A stretch of DNA of 64,000 nucleotides from Prochlorothrix hollandica PCC 9006 = CALU 1027. Lineage in GTDB: Bacteria; Cyanobacteriota; Cyanobacteriia; Prochlorotrichales; Prochlorotrichaceae. The translations under genes were made by a program, and so were the position numbers. The notes beneath the pieces are model-generated. The model was not told the DNA's origin. It saw only the letters and a list, made by a program, of their open reading frames with translations, and did no database searches. The DNA is taken from positions 173,750-237,749 of the forward strand of contig NZ_KB235939.1 in NCBI RefSeq assembly GCF_000332315.1, given 5' to 3'. Positions 16,875-25,867 of the stretch are shown here, one piece after another. How positions within the stretch are numbered: position 1 is the stretch's first letter; the number at the start of each line of letters is the position of its first letter.

Positions 16875-17807
16875 TTAGTCCTTCTTCGTCGCAGTGGGCT
16901 GGAGTAACCCTAGGCCATAGACTTTTTTCCAGAGACCATCCACCCAGGCGGTGGGTAAGGTTTTGAGGCAAAACAGCAACAGACTGCCGTAATCAGCGGC
17001 CACATAGCGGGGCTTGGGGTGGCGATCGCCGAGGGCTTGGTGGATCACCTCCGCCACCCGATCGACGCTCCAGGCTTGATCTAAAAATTGCTGGGCCACC
17101 TGATCCAGTTGGGCCAGGGCAGGGTGGTAAACACTGTCTTGGGGGTTGGCGATCGCCGCCTCGGAGGTGGTACGAGCCACCGTAAAAAACTCTGTTTTGA
17201 CTGGACCCGGCTCAATTAAGCTGACCCCAATGCCAAAGGGAGCCACTTCCATGCGCAGGGCATCGCTCACCCCTTCCAGGGCAAATTTGGAGGCGTTATA
17301 GACCCCACTGAAGGGAAATGCCACCTGACCCGCCACGGAACTGAGGTTAATGATGCGGCCTCCCCCTTGGTGCCGCATGGCCGGGAGCAGCGCCTGGGTT
17401 AAGGTCAGCACACTGACCACATTCACCTCCAGTTGCTGCCGCACCGCCGCCACGGGGATTAATTCCACGGGACCCATTTGCCCATAGCCCGCATTGTTCA
17501 CCAGCCCATCCACCCGGCCAAAGTGATCCAAGGTTTGCTGGGCTAAGGCTTGCACCTGGGCAGTTTCGGTCATATCTGTGGGCACCACTAGCACGTCAGC
17601 CCCCCGATCGCGACAGGCAGCAGCCACGCTGTCTAGCTTGGCAACGGTGCGAGCCGCCAAGACTAAACGGATGCCCCGATGGCGATCGGCCAGCAATTGA
17701 GCCAGGGCCGCTCCAATGCCCGATGATGCCCCAGTAATCAGCACCACCTGTTGGTGTAAGGGGGGCATAGACGGTGAATTTGATGGTGAACTTAAAGAAG
17801 TAGACAA
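16875..17807 (-). CDS. Short-chain dehydrogenase/reductase
   Basis: This 310-residue classical SDR has the NAD(P)-binding motif TGASSGIG near 24-31, NNAGYG near 100, and the catalytic Ser followed by YNASK. The substrate cannot be inferred. The protein is longer than the 250-residue core because of a C-terminal extension with a hydrophobic patch (LLLFCLKTLPTAW) like membrane-associated SDRs. It is monocistronic. Confidence 0.88.
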   Translation of the reverse strand: MSTSLSSPSNSPSMPPLHQQVVLITGASSGIGAALAQLLADRHRGIRLVLAARTVAKLDSVAAACRDRGADVLVVPTDMTETAQVQALAQQTLDHFGRVDGLVNNAGYGQMGPVELIPVAAVRQQLEVNVVSVLTLTQALLPAMRHQGGGRIINLSSVAGQVAFPFSGVYNASKFALEGVSDALRMEVAPFGIGVSLIEPGPVKTEFFTVARTTSEAAIANPQDSVYHPALAQLDQVAQQFLDQAWSVDRVAEVIHQALGDRHPKPRYVAADYGSLLLFCLKTLPTAWVDGLWKKVYGLGLLQPTATKKD

Positions 17808-17864
17808 GTGTGGAACCGCTCCTAACGATCGCGCAACTTAAGTCACTTTACCCCTGTGTTTAGT

Positions 17865-18103
17865 CCATCGCCGGTCAGAGCCGGATCAACGGGGTGTATT
17901 TCACCTTGGAAGCATCGACCTCGGGTAGGGTTCTCGCCCCCGTGCCGACCCTCTTGGCGACCCACAACCGGGGCAACCACGGGGGGATTGCCCCTACCAA
18001 AATCGGTGAACCCCCCCAAGTGAAATGGATCCTCTCCAATCGCCTAAGGTCTGTTGTCTAGAGCCTGAAACCTTCATTCTCCTGTGGACCCCTGAATAAT
18101 TAC
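17865..18103. mobile_element. R2 miniature element, copy 3, one end lost
   Basis: This copy is inverted relative to copy 1. The GTAATTATTCAGGGG end is intact at 18103, but about 40 bases of the other end are missing. The intact end abuts a cytochrome P450 gene fragment. Confidence 0.8.
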
Positions 18104-18195
18104 CACAAACTCATAGGGGGAAAACTGCCGATCCAGGACGCGATCGGGGCGGAAAACCTCCGGATCAGGATAGAGATCCTCCCAGGGATCGACCA
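18104..18195 (-). pseudogene. Cytochrome P450 C-terminal fragment
   Basis: On the minus strand the 92 bases read without a stop as VDPWEDLYPDPEVFRPDRVL followed by DRQFSPYEFV. This matches the P450 meander region (PDPEVFRPDR) and the approach to the heme-binding loop (SPYEF-PFGGG). Reading stops exactly at the end of R2 copy 3, where the heme-cysteine loop should follow; the other side is bounded by R1. About thirty codons of a roughly 450-codon gene remain. Confidence 0.75.
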
Positions 18196-18298
18196 TACAG
18201 CAGTCCTAAATGGGTCGTGTGGTGTGCCCCCGGAGGGGGCACACCACACCAAGGGTTTCAGCCGTCGAGATCCTTACAACTGATTTAGGGTTGCTGTA
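18196..18298 (-). mobile_element. R1 palindromic element, copy 2
   Basis: Inverted copy with TACAGCAGTCCTAAAT and ATTTAGGGTTGCTGTA ends and the GTGTGGTGTGCCCCC hairpin. It abuts the P450 fragment. Confidence 0.85.
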
Positions 18299-18312
18299 AC
18301 CCAGATTGGGGG

Positions 18313-19353
18313 TTAGCTGCGTTTAATCTGCTTGCGCCAACGGTTCACTTGGGGATCAATTACTCCAACCACCACACTAGAGGCCAAGACCCCAAGAATA
18401 AGGGTCAATAAAAAACCCTGCACACCAGCCCAAGACCAGCCCCTCAGGGGTTCCTGAAAGAGGAGGTAACTGGACAATGCCCCCAGGGGCCAATGGAGTA
18501 AATAAAGGGGATAACTGTAGTCGCCAATGGTACGATCGAGACCCTTAGAAACCCACGACAAATCTTTATAATAAAGGGTCACAATCAGGATCAAACTAAG
18601 GGCGATATTAGGGTACACCCCCCCCTCAAATGTCCAAGGAAAATCCGTAGTTTGGGCGATGGCAACCCAGGCCAAGCCATTGACCGTCAGCAGGATTAAG
18701 AGAAGATCTGGTTTCAGGAGTTGATGGCGATCGAGCCATGATCGCAAAGATTCCCGATAAAAATAACCAAAACTGCCCAGGGCAAAGGGTAACGAAGCTG
18801 CCGGAATGGCACTATAGCGATAGCGCAGGCCAAGGTCAGGATCCAGGAAAAAGGTGGCGATCGTATACCCCAGACTCAAAACAACCCAAAGACGAGTGCG
18901 ATTACTGCTTTTAGATAACCCCAAGCCAATGAGCAGATAGTAAACCAATTCCACCGTCAACGCCCAACTGGACGGGGACAGCCGGGGGCGCACGGTTAAG
19001 GGCGAGATCGAGGGAAAAATAAGGGTTAAGTTAAAAAACCAACTGCGGAGATTGGGAGGGAGAAACATCTCCCGTTTATAGGCCACCAGAAACTCAGCGC
19101 CACAAAGGACTAAAATCCCCAAGGTCAACAGCACACTATACCAATAGGCCGGATAAAGCCGCAGAAACCGGTTGAGGGCATAGCGGCGCTGACCGTCCCC
19201 CTGGTAACCGTAAGACTCCTGCATAATCAGGGTCATCAAAAAACCACTGAGGGTATAGAAGGAAAAGACAGCATATTGCCCAATGAGGGGCACTGATAAG
19301 AGGTGAAAAGCCACCACCCACAGGGCTAAATAGGTGCGAAACGTGCCATACAT
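18313..19353 (-). CDS. Acyltransferase-3 family (OafA/YrhL-like) membrane protein
   Basis: This 346-residue protein has about ten membrane helices. It has the family features R(T)YLALWVVAFHLL near the N-terminus with the conserved His, FFTLSGFL-like FYTLSGFLMTL, and RFLRLYPAYWY (about 62-72). These enzymes O-acylate extracellular polysaccharides or lipids. The acceptor is unknown. The stop lies about 15 bases past R1 copy 2. Confidence 0.85.
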   Translation of the reverse strand: MYGTFRTYLALWVVAFHLLSVPLIGQYAVFSFYTLSGFLMTLIMQESYGYQGDGQRRYALNRFLRLYPAYWYSVLLTLGILVLCGAEFLVAYKREMFLPPNLRSWFFNLTLIFPSISPLTVRPRLSPSSWALTVELVYYLLIGLGLSKSSNRTRLWVVLSLGYTIATFFLDPDLGLRYRYSAIPAASLPFALGSFGYFYRESLRSWLDRHQLLKPDLLLILLTVNGLAWVAIAQTTDFPWTFEGGVYPNIALSLILIVTLYYKDLSWVSKGLDRTIGDYSYPLYLLHWPLGALSSYLLFQEPLRGWSWAGVQGFLLTLILGVLASSVVVGVIDPQVNRWRKQIKRS

Positions 19354-19431
19354 GGGGCAACTGGGACAAAAGGGCTAAACAGGGGACCACTGCACCCCAA
19401 ACACTCAACAGGGGCAACTGCACCCCAAACA

Positions 19432-21054
19432 CTAAGACATTAGGGATTGGGGCGATCGGGGTTGGGCGAGCCATGCCTGCTCCACATGGCCCAAGGTGAT
19501 GAGGGGGCTGCTGGACTCCTGGGCGATCGCCTGGGCCGTCTGGGCGATCGCTTCAATGTCGCCCCCCGTTATCTCCCAGCGTTGGGCGATCGTGGACCAC
19601 GGCAAGGCCGGATCTAAGTTAACCGTTAAGGGGAAAATCTGCTGCCAGATCCGTTGCCGTGCCCCCACATCGGGCCGAGGAAACTGCCAATGGCGCTGAA
19701 CCTGGGATTGCCAGGGCCACGCCAAAGGAAACGGTTGCTGACCAATGACCAGGGTTAACAAGCCTTGGGCACAGCGCTCCTGGAACAGGGCTTTGACTAA
19801 GGGGGTGGGCAGGGGAGACTTCCAGCCCAACCAGAGGCGGGCCGGTTGCAACACCAGGACATCGGGCACAGGGGGACGATCCCGCAGTTGTTCCACCAGG
19901 GCCAAGGGCGAGGAGACCGCCATTTGGGCTAAGTCCACCACCACCAGATCCACCCCCATGGTTAGGGCCAAGGTCTGGGCCGCTAGGGTTTTGCCGGTGC
20001 CCGCTGCCCCGGTCCACAGCATCACCTCCCCCGATCGCGACGCACCGGAGCCATCCACCGCCGCCGTCAAGCGCCACCGGTAACTATCGCTCAAGGTCTG
20101 CAAACTCTGGTGCAGATAGTTCGGCAAAATCAGGGGTGCCCAGGGGTTGCCGCTGGGTTGGGTGCGGGGCCACAGGGCCGAGGCGGGCGGTACAGGGCTG
20201 GGGGAGACTCTGGATCCGGGGACAGATTCGGCGGGGGCAAAGGCTGGGGAAGTAGCCACTCCGGGGGCAGAAATTCCGGGGGTAGCAACTCCGGGGGTAG
20301 CAACTCCGGGGAGAAACCCATCAGCGGGAACTAGGGCTAAAGGGGGGGCGGGGGGCGGGGTCGATCGCAGCATTTGTTCCAACTGCTGCCCTGTGACGGT
20401 GTGGGCCAGCAACCCATTCACCAGATCATCCCGCAACCGCACGCTATGGAGCAACAGGGGCTGACGGCTTGTTCCCAACAGTTGCACCAATCCCTGCTGG
20501 AGCAACGGACAATTCTCCACCAGCCGCGATCGAGCCGCCTGCCAGTCTTGATCCGTGCGACAAAATAGCTTCAAGGCTAGATCCAGCAAGGGCCGATCGC
20601 GGTTTTCCCCCTGGAGATAGTTATAGAGCTTGGTATAACGGCGGTTCACTTCTGGAGCCAACCCCAGCAGCAGCAACTGTTTCTCAAAGGGGGTCAACTG
20701 GAGCCGTTCCTGAAGGCTGGGCAACAGCAGCAACACCCCCTGGGTCTGGCTTTCTTGAATGCGTTGGCTCAGTTGTTGTTGATAGCCAAGGGCCGCGTCA
20801 CCCGTGGGGGGCGGGGTGGGGCGCATTTCGTCATAGTTGGGGTTTTGGTTCAGGCTAATCACCCCTTTCCACCAGTGGCGGGTCACCTGATCCCGCGTCG
20901 TTTGGGCCAGACTGGCGGTTTCTTGCAGATCGCGGCGCTGCTGGCCCACGGCCACCATGAGTAACCGCTCCAGCCAATTGAGTTCAGTTTTGATGTAAGC
21001 CCAATTATCCGCAAATGGCTCAGCAGGTGGGTTCCCCATGGGCAGGTTAGTCAC
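19432..21054 (-). CDS. Winged-helix AAA+ ATPase related to Afp15-type proteins
   Basis: This 540-residue protein has an N-terminal NWAYIKTELNWLERLLMVAV helix and a middle domain (LQLTPFEKQLLLLGLAPEVN, then YLQGENRDRPLLDLALKL). This middle domain is typical of AAA ATPases found with contractile injection systems and related cyanobacterial proteins. The AAA domain has Walker A GAAGTGKT (349-356), but the Walker B position reads DVLVLQPA (398-405) without the DE pair, so ATP hydrolysis is doubtful. Residues 249-268 are a tandem GVATP repeat. No injection-system structural gene is nearby. The start is GTG at 21054; ATG at 21039 is an alternative. Confidence 0.7.
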   Translation of the reverse strand: MTNLPMGNPPAEPFADNWAYIKTELNWLERLLMVAVGQQRRDLQETASLAQTTRDQVTRHWWKGVISLNQNPNYDEMRPTPPPTGDAALGYQQQLSQRIQESQTQGVLLLLPSLQERLQLTPFEKQLLLLGLAPEVNRRYTKLYNYLQGENRDRPLLDLALKLFCRTDQDWQAARSRLVENCPLLQQGLVQLLGTSRQPLLLHSVRLRDDLVNGLLAHTVTGQQLEQMLRSTPPPAPPLALVPADGFLPGVATPGVATPGISAPGVATSPAFAPAESVPGSRVSPSPVPPASALWPRTQPSGNPWAPLILPNYLHQSLQTLSDSYRWRLTAAVDGSGASRSGEVMLWTGAAGTGKTLAAQTLALTMGVDLVVVDLAQMAVSSPLALVEQLRDRPPVPDVLVLQPARLWLGWKSPLPTPLVKALFQERCAQGLLTLVIGQQPFPLAWPWQSQVQRHWQFPRPDVGARQRIWQQIFPLTVNLDPALPWSTIAQRWEITGGDIEAIAQTAQAIAQESSSPLITLGHVEQAWLAQPRSPQSLMS

Positions 21055-21116
21055 GGTGAAAGGTATCGAAGGTTAATCGAGAGGGTTGGTCGGGGGGTGT
21101 ATCCCGCTTGGACTGC

Positions 21117-21165
21117 CCCCACCCTAAATCCCTCTCCCAGAACGGGAGAGGGACTGTGAACGTTG
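21117..21165. repeat. R5 repeat unit
   Basis: CCCACCCTAAATCCCTCTCC followed by a CAGAACGGGAGAGGGACT hairpin, upstream of the AAA+ gene. Confidence 0.75.
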
Positions 21166-21207
21166 GGAGGGGTGTCCTGGGGAGTTGACTGGAATCCGCA
21201 GTTGGCC

Positions 21208-21633
21208 CTAGGTCAGTACCCGTAAAAATTCCAGGGGCAAACCGTCGCTGTCCGCAATAAAGGCCACTTCATAAACCCGATCGCCGATGGACTGTTGGCC
21301 GGGGGGCAACAAAACCCGCAGAGCCAAGGGGGGATCCACTGCTGTTTGGGCTAAGCGCTGACCCAGGCTGTCGAGCCACTGGGGTAAAGAGGGGGCGATG
21401 GGGGTCAGATCAAAGGATAAATGATAAAAGCCCGTGTAGTGTTCATCCCCAAAGGCATCGGGGGCAGGGCGAGGCTGGGGAATCTGGATTAATTCCACCC
21501 GTCCCCCCAACCCTTCCAGCCAACAGGCTAGGGTAAATCCCGTGGTAAAGCGTTCCTGTACTCCAAAACCCAGGGCTTCATAAAAGGCGATCGCCCGATG
21601 AATATCAGCAGTGCGAATGGAAACATGGTGCAT
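21208..21633 (-). CDS. VOC (glyoxalase/bleomycin resistance) superfamily protein
   Basis: This 141-residue protein has the two paired beta-alpha-beta-beta-beta modules of the VOC fold. It begins MHHVSIRTADIHRAIAFYE, with the metal-ligand His in the first strand. The second module includes HYTGFYHLSFDL and ends SDGLPLEFL, with the terminal Glu ligand in place. The metal sites seem intact, but the reaction cannot be assigned. The next upstream gene on the strand ends 138 bases before it. Confidence 0.82.
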   Translation of the reverse strand: MHHVSIRTADIHRAIAFYEALGFGVQERFTTGFTLACWLEGLGGRVELIQIPQPRPAPDAFGDEHYTGFYHLSFDLTPIAPSLPQWLDSLGQRLAQTAVDPPLALRVLLPPGQQSIGDRVYEVAFIADSDGLPLEFLRVLT

Positions 21634-21771
21634 GGGCTACGGGGGAGGGGGGAACGTTACGGGCAAAGGCGGGGGTGAAAAAAACCGGGCGATCGCCCCA
21701 GAGGATTAGCAAGACTGCGAGTTATCGGGACACGGTAGGGCATTGGGGGGAGGCTCAGCCGTGGACAGCCC

Positions 21772-22284
21772 CTAATCTAAGGCGCGGGCATAGGCAGCAG
21801 GGCTATGGGCACTGGCTTCCGTTTCCAGATCAAAATTAATGACCGCCCACCGGGGATCCCCGTCAGACCCAGGACTAAAGACCACGGGTAAGCCATAAAG
21901 TTTGGGCAGTGGCACTGTGGTCTGCTGGGCCGACCACCCAGAGCTGCGTTCAAAATAAGCACTGATCAGACTGCGGTAGCGATCGGCGATAATAATGCGA
22001 GTCGCCCGGTAGCCTTCTGTATAAAGGCGATCGAGGGCTTCATGAATCTCAAAACGGATACCATCCGGGTGGGTATGTTGGCGATACCACTCCCCCTGCC
22101 ACTGTCGCCAGAAGCGCCCCGACTGGAGATGCACCAGATCCTGGGTTTTGGGATCCGCCTCAAAGGCACCATGGCGGGAACAAAGATAGGTATCCGTCAA
22201 GGTCAGTGCTGTTATGGACTGCCGACAATAGGGACAACGAATCTCTGCGCCAAAGACTGGATACTCTAGAACCAGATTGATCAT
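21772..22284 (-). CDS. Conserved cyanobacterial protein, TIGR02652-like
   Basis: From the ATG at 22284 this is a 170-residue protein. It has a zinc-ribbon-like start (FGAEIRCPYCRQSI, then YLCSRHGAFEA) and the conserved stretch HLQSGRFWRQWQGEWYRQHT. I recall this as a conserved family restricted to cyanobacteria (TIGR02652). Its function is unknown. The upstream ATG at 22308 adds eight acidic residues not expected in the family. Confidence 0.72.
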   Translation of the reverse strand: MINLVLEYPVFGAEIRCPYCRQSITALTLTDTYLCSRHGAFEADPKTQDLVHLQSGRFWRQWQGEWYRQHTHPDGIRFEIHEALDRLYTEGYRATRIIIADRYRSLISAYFERSSGWSAQQTTVPLPKLYGLPVVFSPGSDGDPRWAVINFDLETEASAHSPAAYARALD

Positions 22285-22592
22285 GGGAGCTTCTTCAACC
22301 TCTAACACACCACATTAGACCTGCCTGGACACCGGAACAGACTGCTGGCACGATTCCCTGAAAAGACCGCTGCGATCGCTGCGAATTCCCAGGAATTACC
22401 CCCATAGGGGTGGTTTAAGACCTGCCCCCCTGGCTTCCCAGCCACAGGGTCATCCCCCCAGCCCCAGGCTACAGCAGCCCTTGGTTCCACGGGGATTAAT
22501 CGCCCAACCAGGGTTGCTAGGCTGCTACGTTATTATAGTCTCTGACTCCAGCTTAGGTTGGGGGCACCGCTACCCCTCAAGGACTCGACCCC

Positions 22593-23162
22593 ATGACCCT
22601 TGCCAACCCTGGCAGTCCCAGCCCCCAGCCTCCCCCCCTCGCCGCCGTGACCCCCTGGACCCTCGTTCTTGGGTTTGCCCCGGATGTCGCCGCCGCCGCC
22701 TTTGTGGCCGCCAATGCTTCCGTGCTGGGACAGGTGAGCCTGGGGTTCGGCTCCAGTATTTGGTACACAGCGGTGCTCCGAGCCGATGTGGCCCCCATTA
22801 CCGTGGGAGCCTACACCAATATTCAGGATGGAGCCGTGGTGCACTGTGACCTAGATGAACCGGTGATTCTGGGGGATTATGTCACCATTGGCCACCGAGC
22901 GGTGATCCACTCAGCCCGCATTGACCGGGGCTGTTTGATCGGGATTGGGGCGATCGTCCTCAATGGGGTACACATTGGCGAGGGCAGCATTGTGGGGGCG
23001 GGGTCCGTGGTAACCCGCGATGTTCCCCCCGGCTCTCTAGTCATGGGGGTTCCCGGTAAGGTGGTGCGGGAGGTATCCCCAGAGCAAGCCGCCCACCTCC
23101 TGATCCATGCCCAGCGCTACACTCTTTTGGCCCAGGAACACGCCCACCAGCAGGGGCACTAG
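22593..23162 (+). CDS. Gamma-carbonic anhydrase-like hexapeptide-repeat protein
   Basis: This 189-residue left-handed beta-helix protein shows hexapeptide repeats from about 45 to 150. The putative metal-binding histidines are in VVHCD, TIGHRAVIHS. The family includes YrdA-type proteins and gamma-carbonic anhydrases; it is the short form, without the RuBisCO small-subunit repeats of CcmM. Activity is uncertain. The region 22309-22592 upstream shows no gene. Confidence 0.85.
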   Translation: MTLANPGSPSPQPPPLAAVTPWTLVLGFAPDVAAAAFVAANASVLGQVSLGFGSSIWYTAVLRADVAPITVGAYTNIQDGAVVHCDLDEPVILGDYVTIGHRAVIHSARIDRGCLIGIGAIVLNGVHIGEGSIVGAGSVVTRDVPPGSLVMGVPGKVVREVSPEQAAHLLIHAQRYTLLAQEHAHQQGH

Positions 23163-23200
23163 GGTTCTGGGGCTACCTCAGCCTTAGTCATGGGGTTCTC

Positions 23201-23272
23201 GCTGAAAGCGGGACAAGATTAACGGGAGAGTGGGACGCGAAGCTCCCCACTGTCGCGGCTTAAGTTGATACC
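23201..23272 (+). repeat. R4 palindromic repeat, copy 1
   Basis: R4 begins GCTGAAAGCGGGACAAGATT, has a central hairpin around GGGACAGT/ACTGTCCC, and ends GGCTTAAGTTGATACC. Other copies lie at 28976, 35755 (partial), 41141, 46851, 48275 (split) and 58551. Confidence 0.8.
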
Positions 23273-23286
23273 TGAGTCACGCACCC

Positions 23287-24324
23287 TTAGTCATTCAAAA
23301 ACCAAAAGCCATTGCGTCGCCAATGCTGCTCCTGGATAGACGCTTCCAAATCTTCCAGAGTAATCAAACCCTGTTCAATCAAAATCTCCCCCAGGCGCTT
23401 GTTGGGGGTTTGGTGCTGGGCTTGGAGGGCCGATCGCAGGTTGTCCGACGTAATCAACTCCCGACGCAAGAGGATTTCCCCCAGGGGCATCCGTTGGTTA
23501 TAAACCGCCCGTTCCAAACTTTCAGGGGTCAGCAAACCGTTATCAATAAAATATTGCCCCAGGGGAATATTACTAGCGGCCTGTTGTTCTAATGCCTGCT
23601 CCAGTTGCGCCTGGGTAATCAACGCTTTTCGCACCAGAATTTGGCCAATTTTGGCGTAGGTTGGCTCCAGCAGGTGATCCGTATCCACCGATCGATCGGC
23701 GGGAGCTGGCGAAATGGACGCGCCCACGGGGGAAAACGCCACCGACAGGGGGGGAGCCAGGGCTTGGGTCACCTCTTCCCCACGGTTAGGCACATCAAAA
23801 CCCCCCGCCCCAGCAGCGTCTAGCCCAGCAGAGTTAGCCTGGGTTTTGGCGGCAGTGAGGGGAATTTGATGGGACTCAGCCCAAACCCGCAATTCCTGAT
23901 TAACGCGACACTCCACCACAAAGTCTGAATGCCGGGGCAAGTCCGGATCAGCCGTGAAAAATAGACCTGTTACATCAGTCCCAAAAGCAATTTTGTCGCA
24001 GCTTTGCAACACACACCGTTCGGTAATGCGATTACCGTTCACATAGCTGCCATTGGTGCTGGGTTGTTGGGTGTCTGGGTGGCCATCCACTAACACATAG
24101 CACCCTTGATCAGCATCATCCTGCACACGGTACAGCGCCGCATGAATACGGGAAACCGTAGTGCCCATGAGGTGAACCGCAGCCTGTTTAGAGCGGCCCA
24201 AGGTATAAGAATCCTGGCTAAGCTCATAGGCATGGGCACCTGATTGATCCCTAATAACTAGAACACTCTGTGCAGGCCCAAGCACGCTTGTTCTCCCCGA
24301 TGTAATGCTTAAACAGCTTACCAC
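23287..24324 (-). CDS. FHA domain protein with C-terminal MshEN-like repeats
   Basis: This 345-residue protein has an FHA domain (about 20-125) with YTLGRSKQAAVHL, SRIHAAL and TNGSYVNGNRI, the residues that bind phosphothreonine peptides. After an Ala/Pro linker it has MshEN-like units (ILVRKALITQAQLEQAL, PLGQYFIDNGLLTPESLERA, RLGEILIEQGLITLEDLEA) known from GspE/PilB N-termini, where they bind cyclic-di-GMP in some proteins. It could link Ser/Thr phosphorylation to pili or secretion; this is inference. The start is GTG at 24324. Confidence 0.78.
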   Translation of the reverse strand: MVSCLSITSGRTSVLGPAQSVLVIRDQSGAHAYELSQDSYTLGRSKQAAVHLMGTTVSRIHAALYRVQDDADQGCYVLVDGHPDTQQPSTNGSYVNGNRITERCVLQSCDKIAFGTDVTGLFFTADPDLPRHSDFVVECRVNQELRVWAESHQIPLTAAKTQANSAGLDAAGAGGFDVPNRGEEVTQALAPPLSVAFSPVGASISPAPADRSVDTDHLLEPTYAKIGQILVRKALITQAQLEQALEQQAASNIPLGQYFIDNGLLTPESLERAVYNQRMPLGEILLRRELITSDNLRSALQAQHQTPNKRLGEILIEQGLITLEDLEASIQEQHWRRNGFWFLND

Positions 24325-24371
24325 TTGATGATAGCCAGGACTAAGCCCTGGAGTCCGATGTCAGCAATTTC

Positions 24372-25867
24372 AATTTTAGAATGTAGCGGGAGATACAGAA
24401 ATCACAGAGAAGGTCAAGGCGAAGATGAAAAGTGAAGTTCCCCCCTCTACTCTAGTGCCATGGAGCCTCTCCCTCTTAGCCTCGACACCTTACTGACTGT
24501 TTTGAGAGAGACCTTTCGAGGTTGCCCAGACCCCCGTAAACCCAGTAATAACACCCGTTATCCTTTGGTAGATGTGATGCTGGGAGCTTTTAGCGTGTTT
24601 TTCATGCAGAACTCCTCCTTCCTCGAACATCAGCGCCTCCTCAACAGTCGATGTGGACGACATAACCTCCAAACCCTCTTTGGGGCTGTTCAGATTCCCA
24701 CCAGCGCTCAAATCCGGAAGATTTTGGATCAACTAGCCGCCTCCCATTTGTTTGGGGTGTTTGAGTGGGTCTATCACGCTCTTCAGAGGAGAGGGTTCTT
24801 CAGACCGTATGAGACCTTAGGGGGACAATTGCTGGTTGCCTTAGACGGCAGTGAGTATCACAGTTCTACGCGGGTTCACTGTCCTTGCTGCTCTCATCGC
24901 ACCCACAAGCCAGGGAAGGTGACCTATTTCCATAGTGCTCTATTGCCTACTATTGTCCATCCCGACCAAAGCCGGGTCATTTCCTTGGCTCCTGAGTTTA
25001 TCTACCCTCAAGATGGTCATGACAAACAAGATTGCGAGATTGCAGCGGCGAAACGCTGGATTACCAAGGCTTCAGCTCTGTTTGAGAACCAAGCGATTAC
25101 CCTCCTTGGGGATGACCTGTACAGCCGCCAACCCCTGGTGGAGCAAGCTTTAAGCCATCAGTTCAACTTCCTGTTTGTTTGTTTACCCCAAACTCACAGC
25201 ACCGTGATGGAATGGGTTGAGTTCTTGGATTCTTCTGGGGAGGTTGGCACCTGGGAACACCGACTCTATCGCCAGGGGCAGGCAGAACGTTGGTCCTATC
25301 GGTATGTCAATGGCGTTCCCTTACGGCAAGAACCCCCCGCACTGATGGTCAATTGGGTGTGAGTTGCGGGTGACTCGCGAACGGGACGGAAAACAGCTCT
25401 ATCACAACAGTTGGATCACCAACCATGAGCTGACTCCAGACCTTCTGCCCCAGATCGGAGCCGCTGGACGCTCTCGTTGGAAAACGGAAAATGAAAATCA
25501 CAACGTCCTCAAAACCAAGGGCTATCACCTGGAGCATAACTTTGGCCATGGCCACCAGCATCTGTCTATGTTTTTGCTCACCCTTAATCTCTTAGCGTTC
25601 TTGTTTCACACGGTTTTGGAGTGGTCTGATCAGTCCTACCACCGGGCACGGCAACAGCGGGGCAAACGGCAAGGTTTCTTTCAAGACCTAGTTAGTCTCA
25701 CGACCTACTTTCTATTTGAGTCCTGGCAGCATTTGCTGGACTTTATCTTGGACGGCTCCCCCCCTCTACAGACTCCCTGGCCCGCTAACTCCTCTTGAGC
25801 CTTTGACCAGGGGTCTCCCTAATGTGCCCCCAATCTCTATTTGTATCCCCTGATACATTCTAAAATT
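24372..25867 (+). mobile_element. DDE insertion sequence, about 1.5 kb (ISNCY-like)
   Basis: The ends are inverted: AATTTTAGAATGTAGCGGGA at the left and, read inward on the minus strand, AATTTTAGAATGTATCAGGG at the right, with GATACA shared further in. The single transposase gene is frameshifted. No clear target duplication is seen. A solo right-end fragment of the same element lies at 46935-47037. Confidence 0.85.
24460..25798 (+). pseudogene. Frameshifted DDE transposase
   Basis: Two frames, 24460-25362 and one running through to 25798, together give one transposase of about 445 residues. The first has the catalytic Asp in LLVALDGSEYHS and a second in LLGDDLYSRQP, with a CPCC zinc-like motif. 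The second has the Glu in RWKTENENHNVLKTKGYHLE. The break is near 25357, where one extra base in TTGGGTGTGAG ends the first frame. The match resumes at once in the +1 frame, so a recent single-base insertion is likely; programmed +1 frameshifting is a less likely alternative. Confidence 0.85.

Noticed and set aside
19619-20464. Several long frames opposite or overlapping the AAA+ gene
   Set aside because: GC-rich shadows without domains; the minus-strand frame with Walker A accounts for the region.
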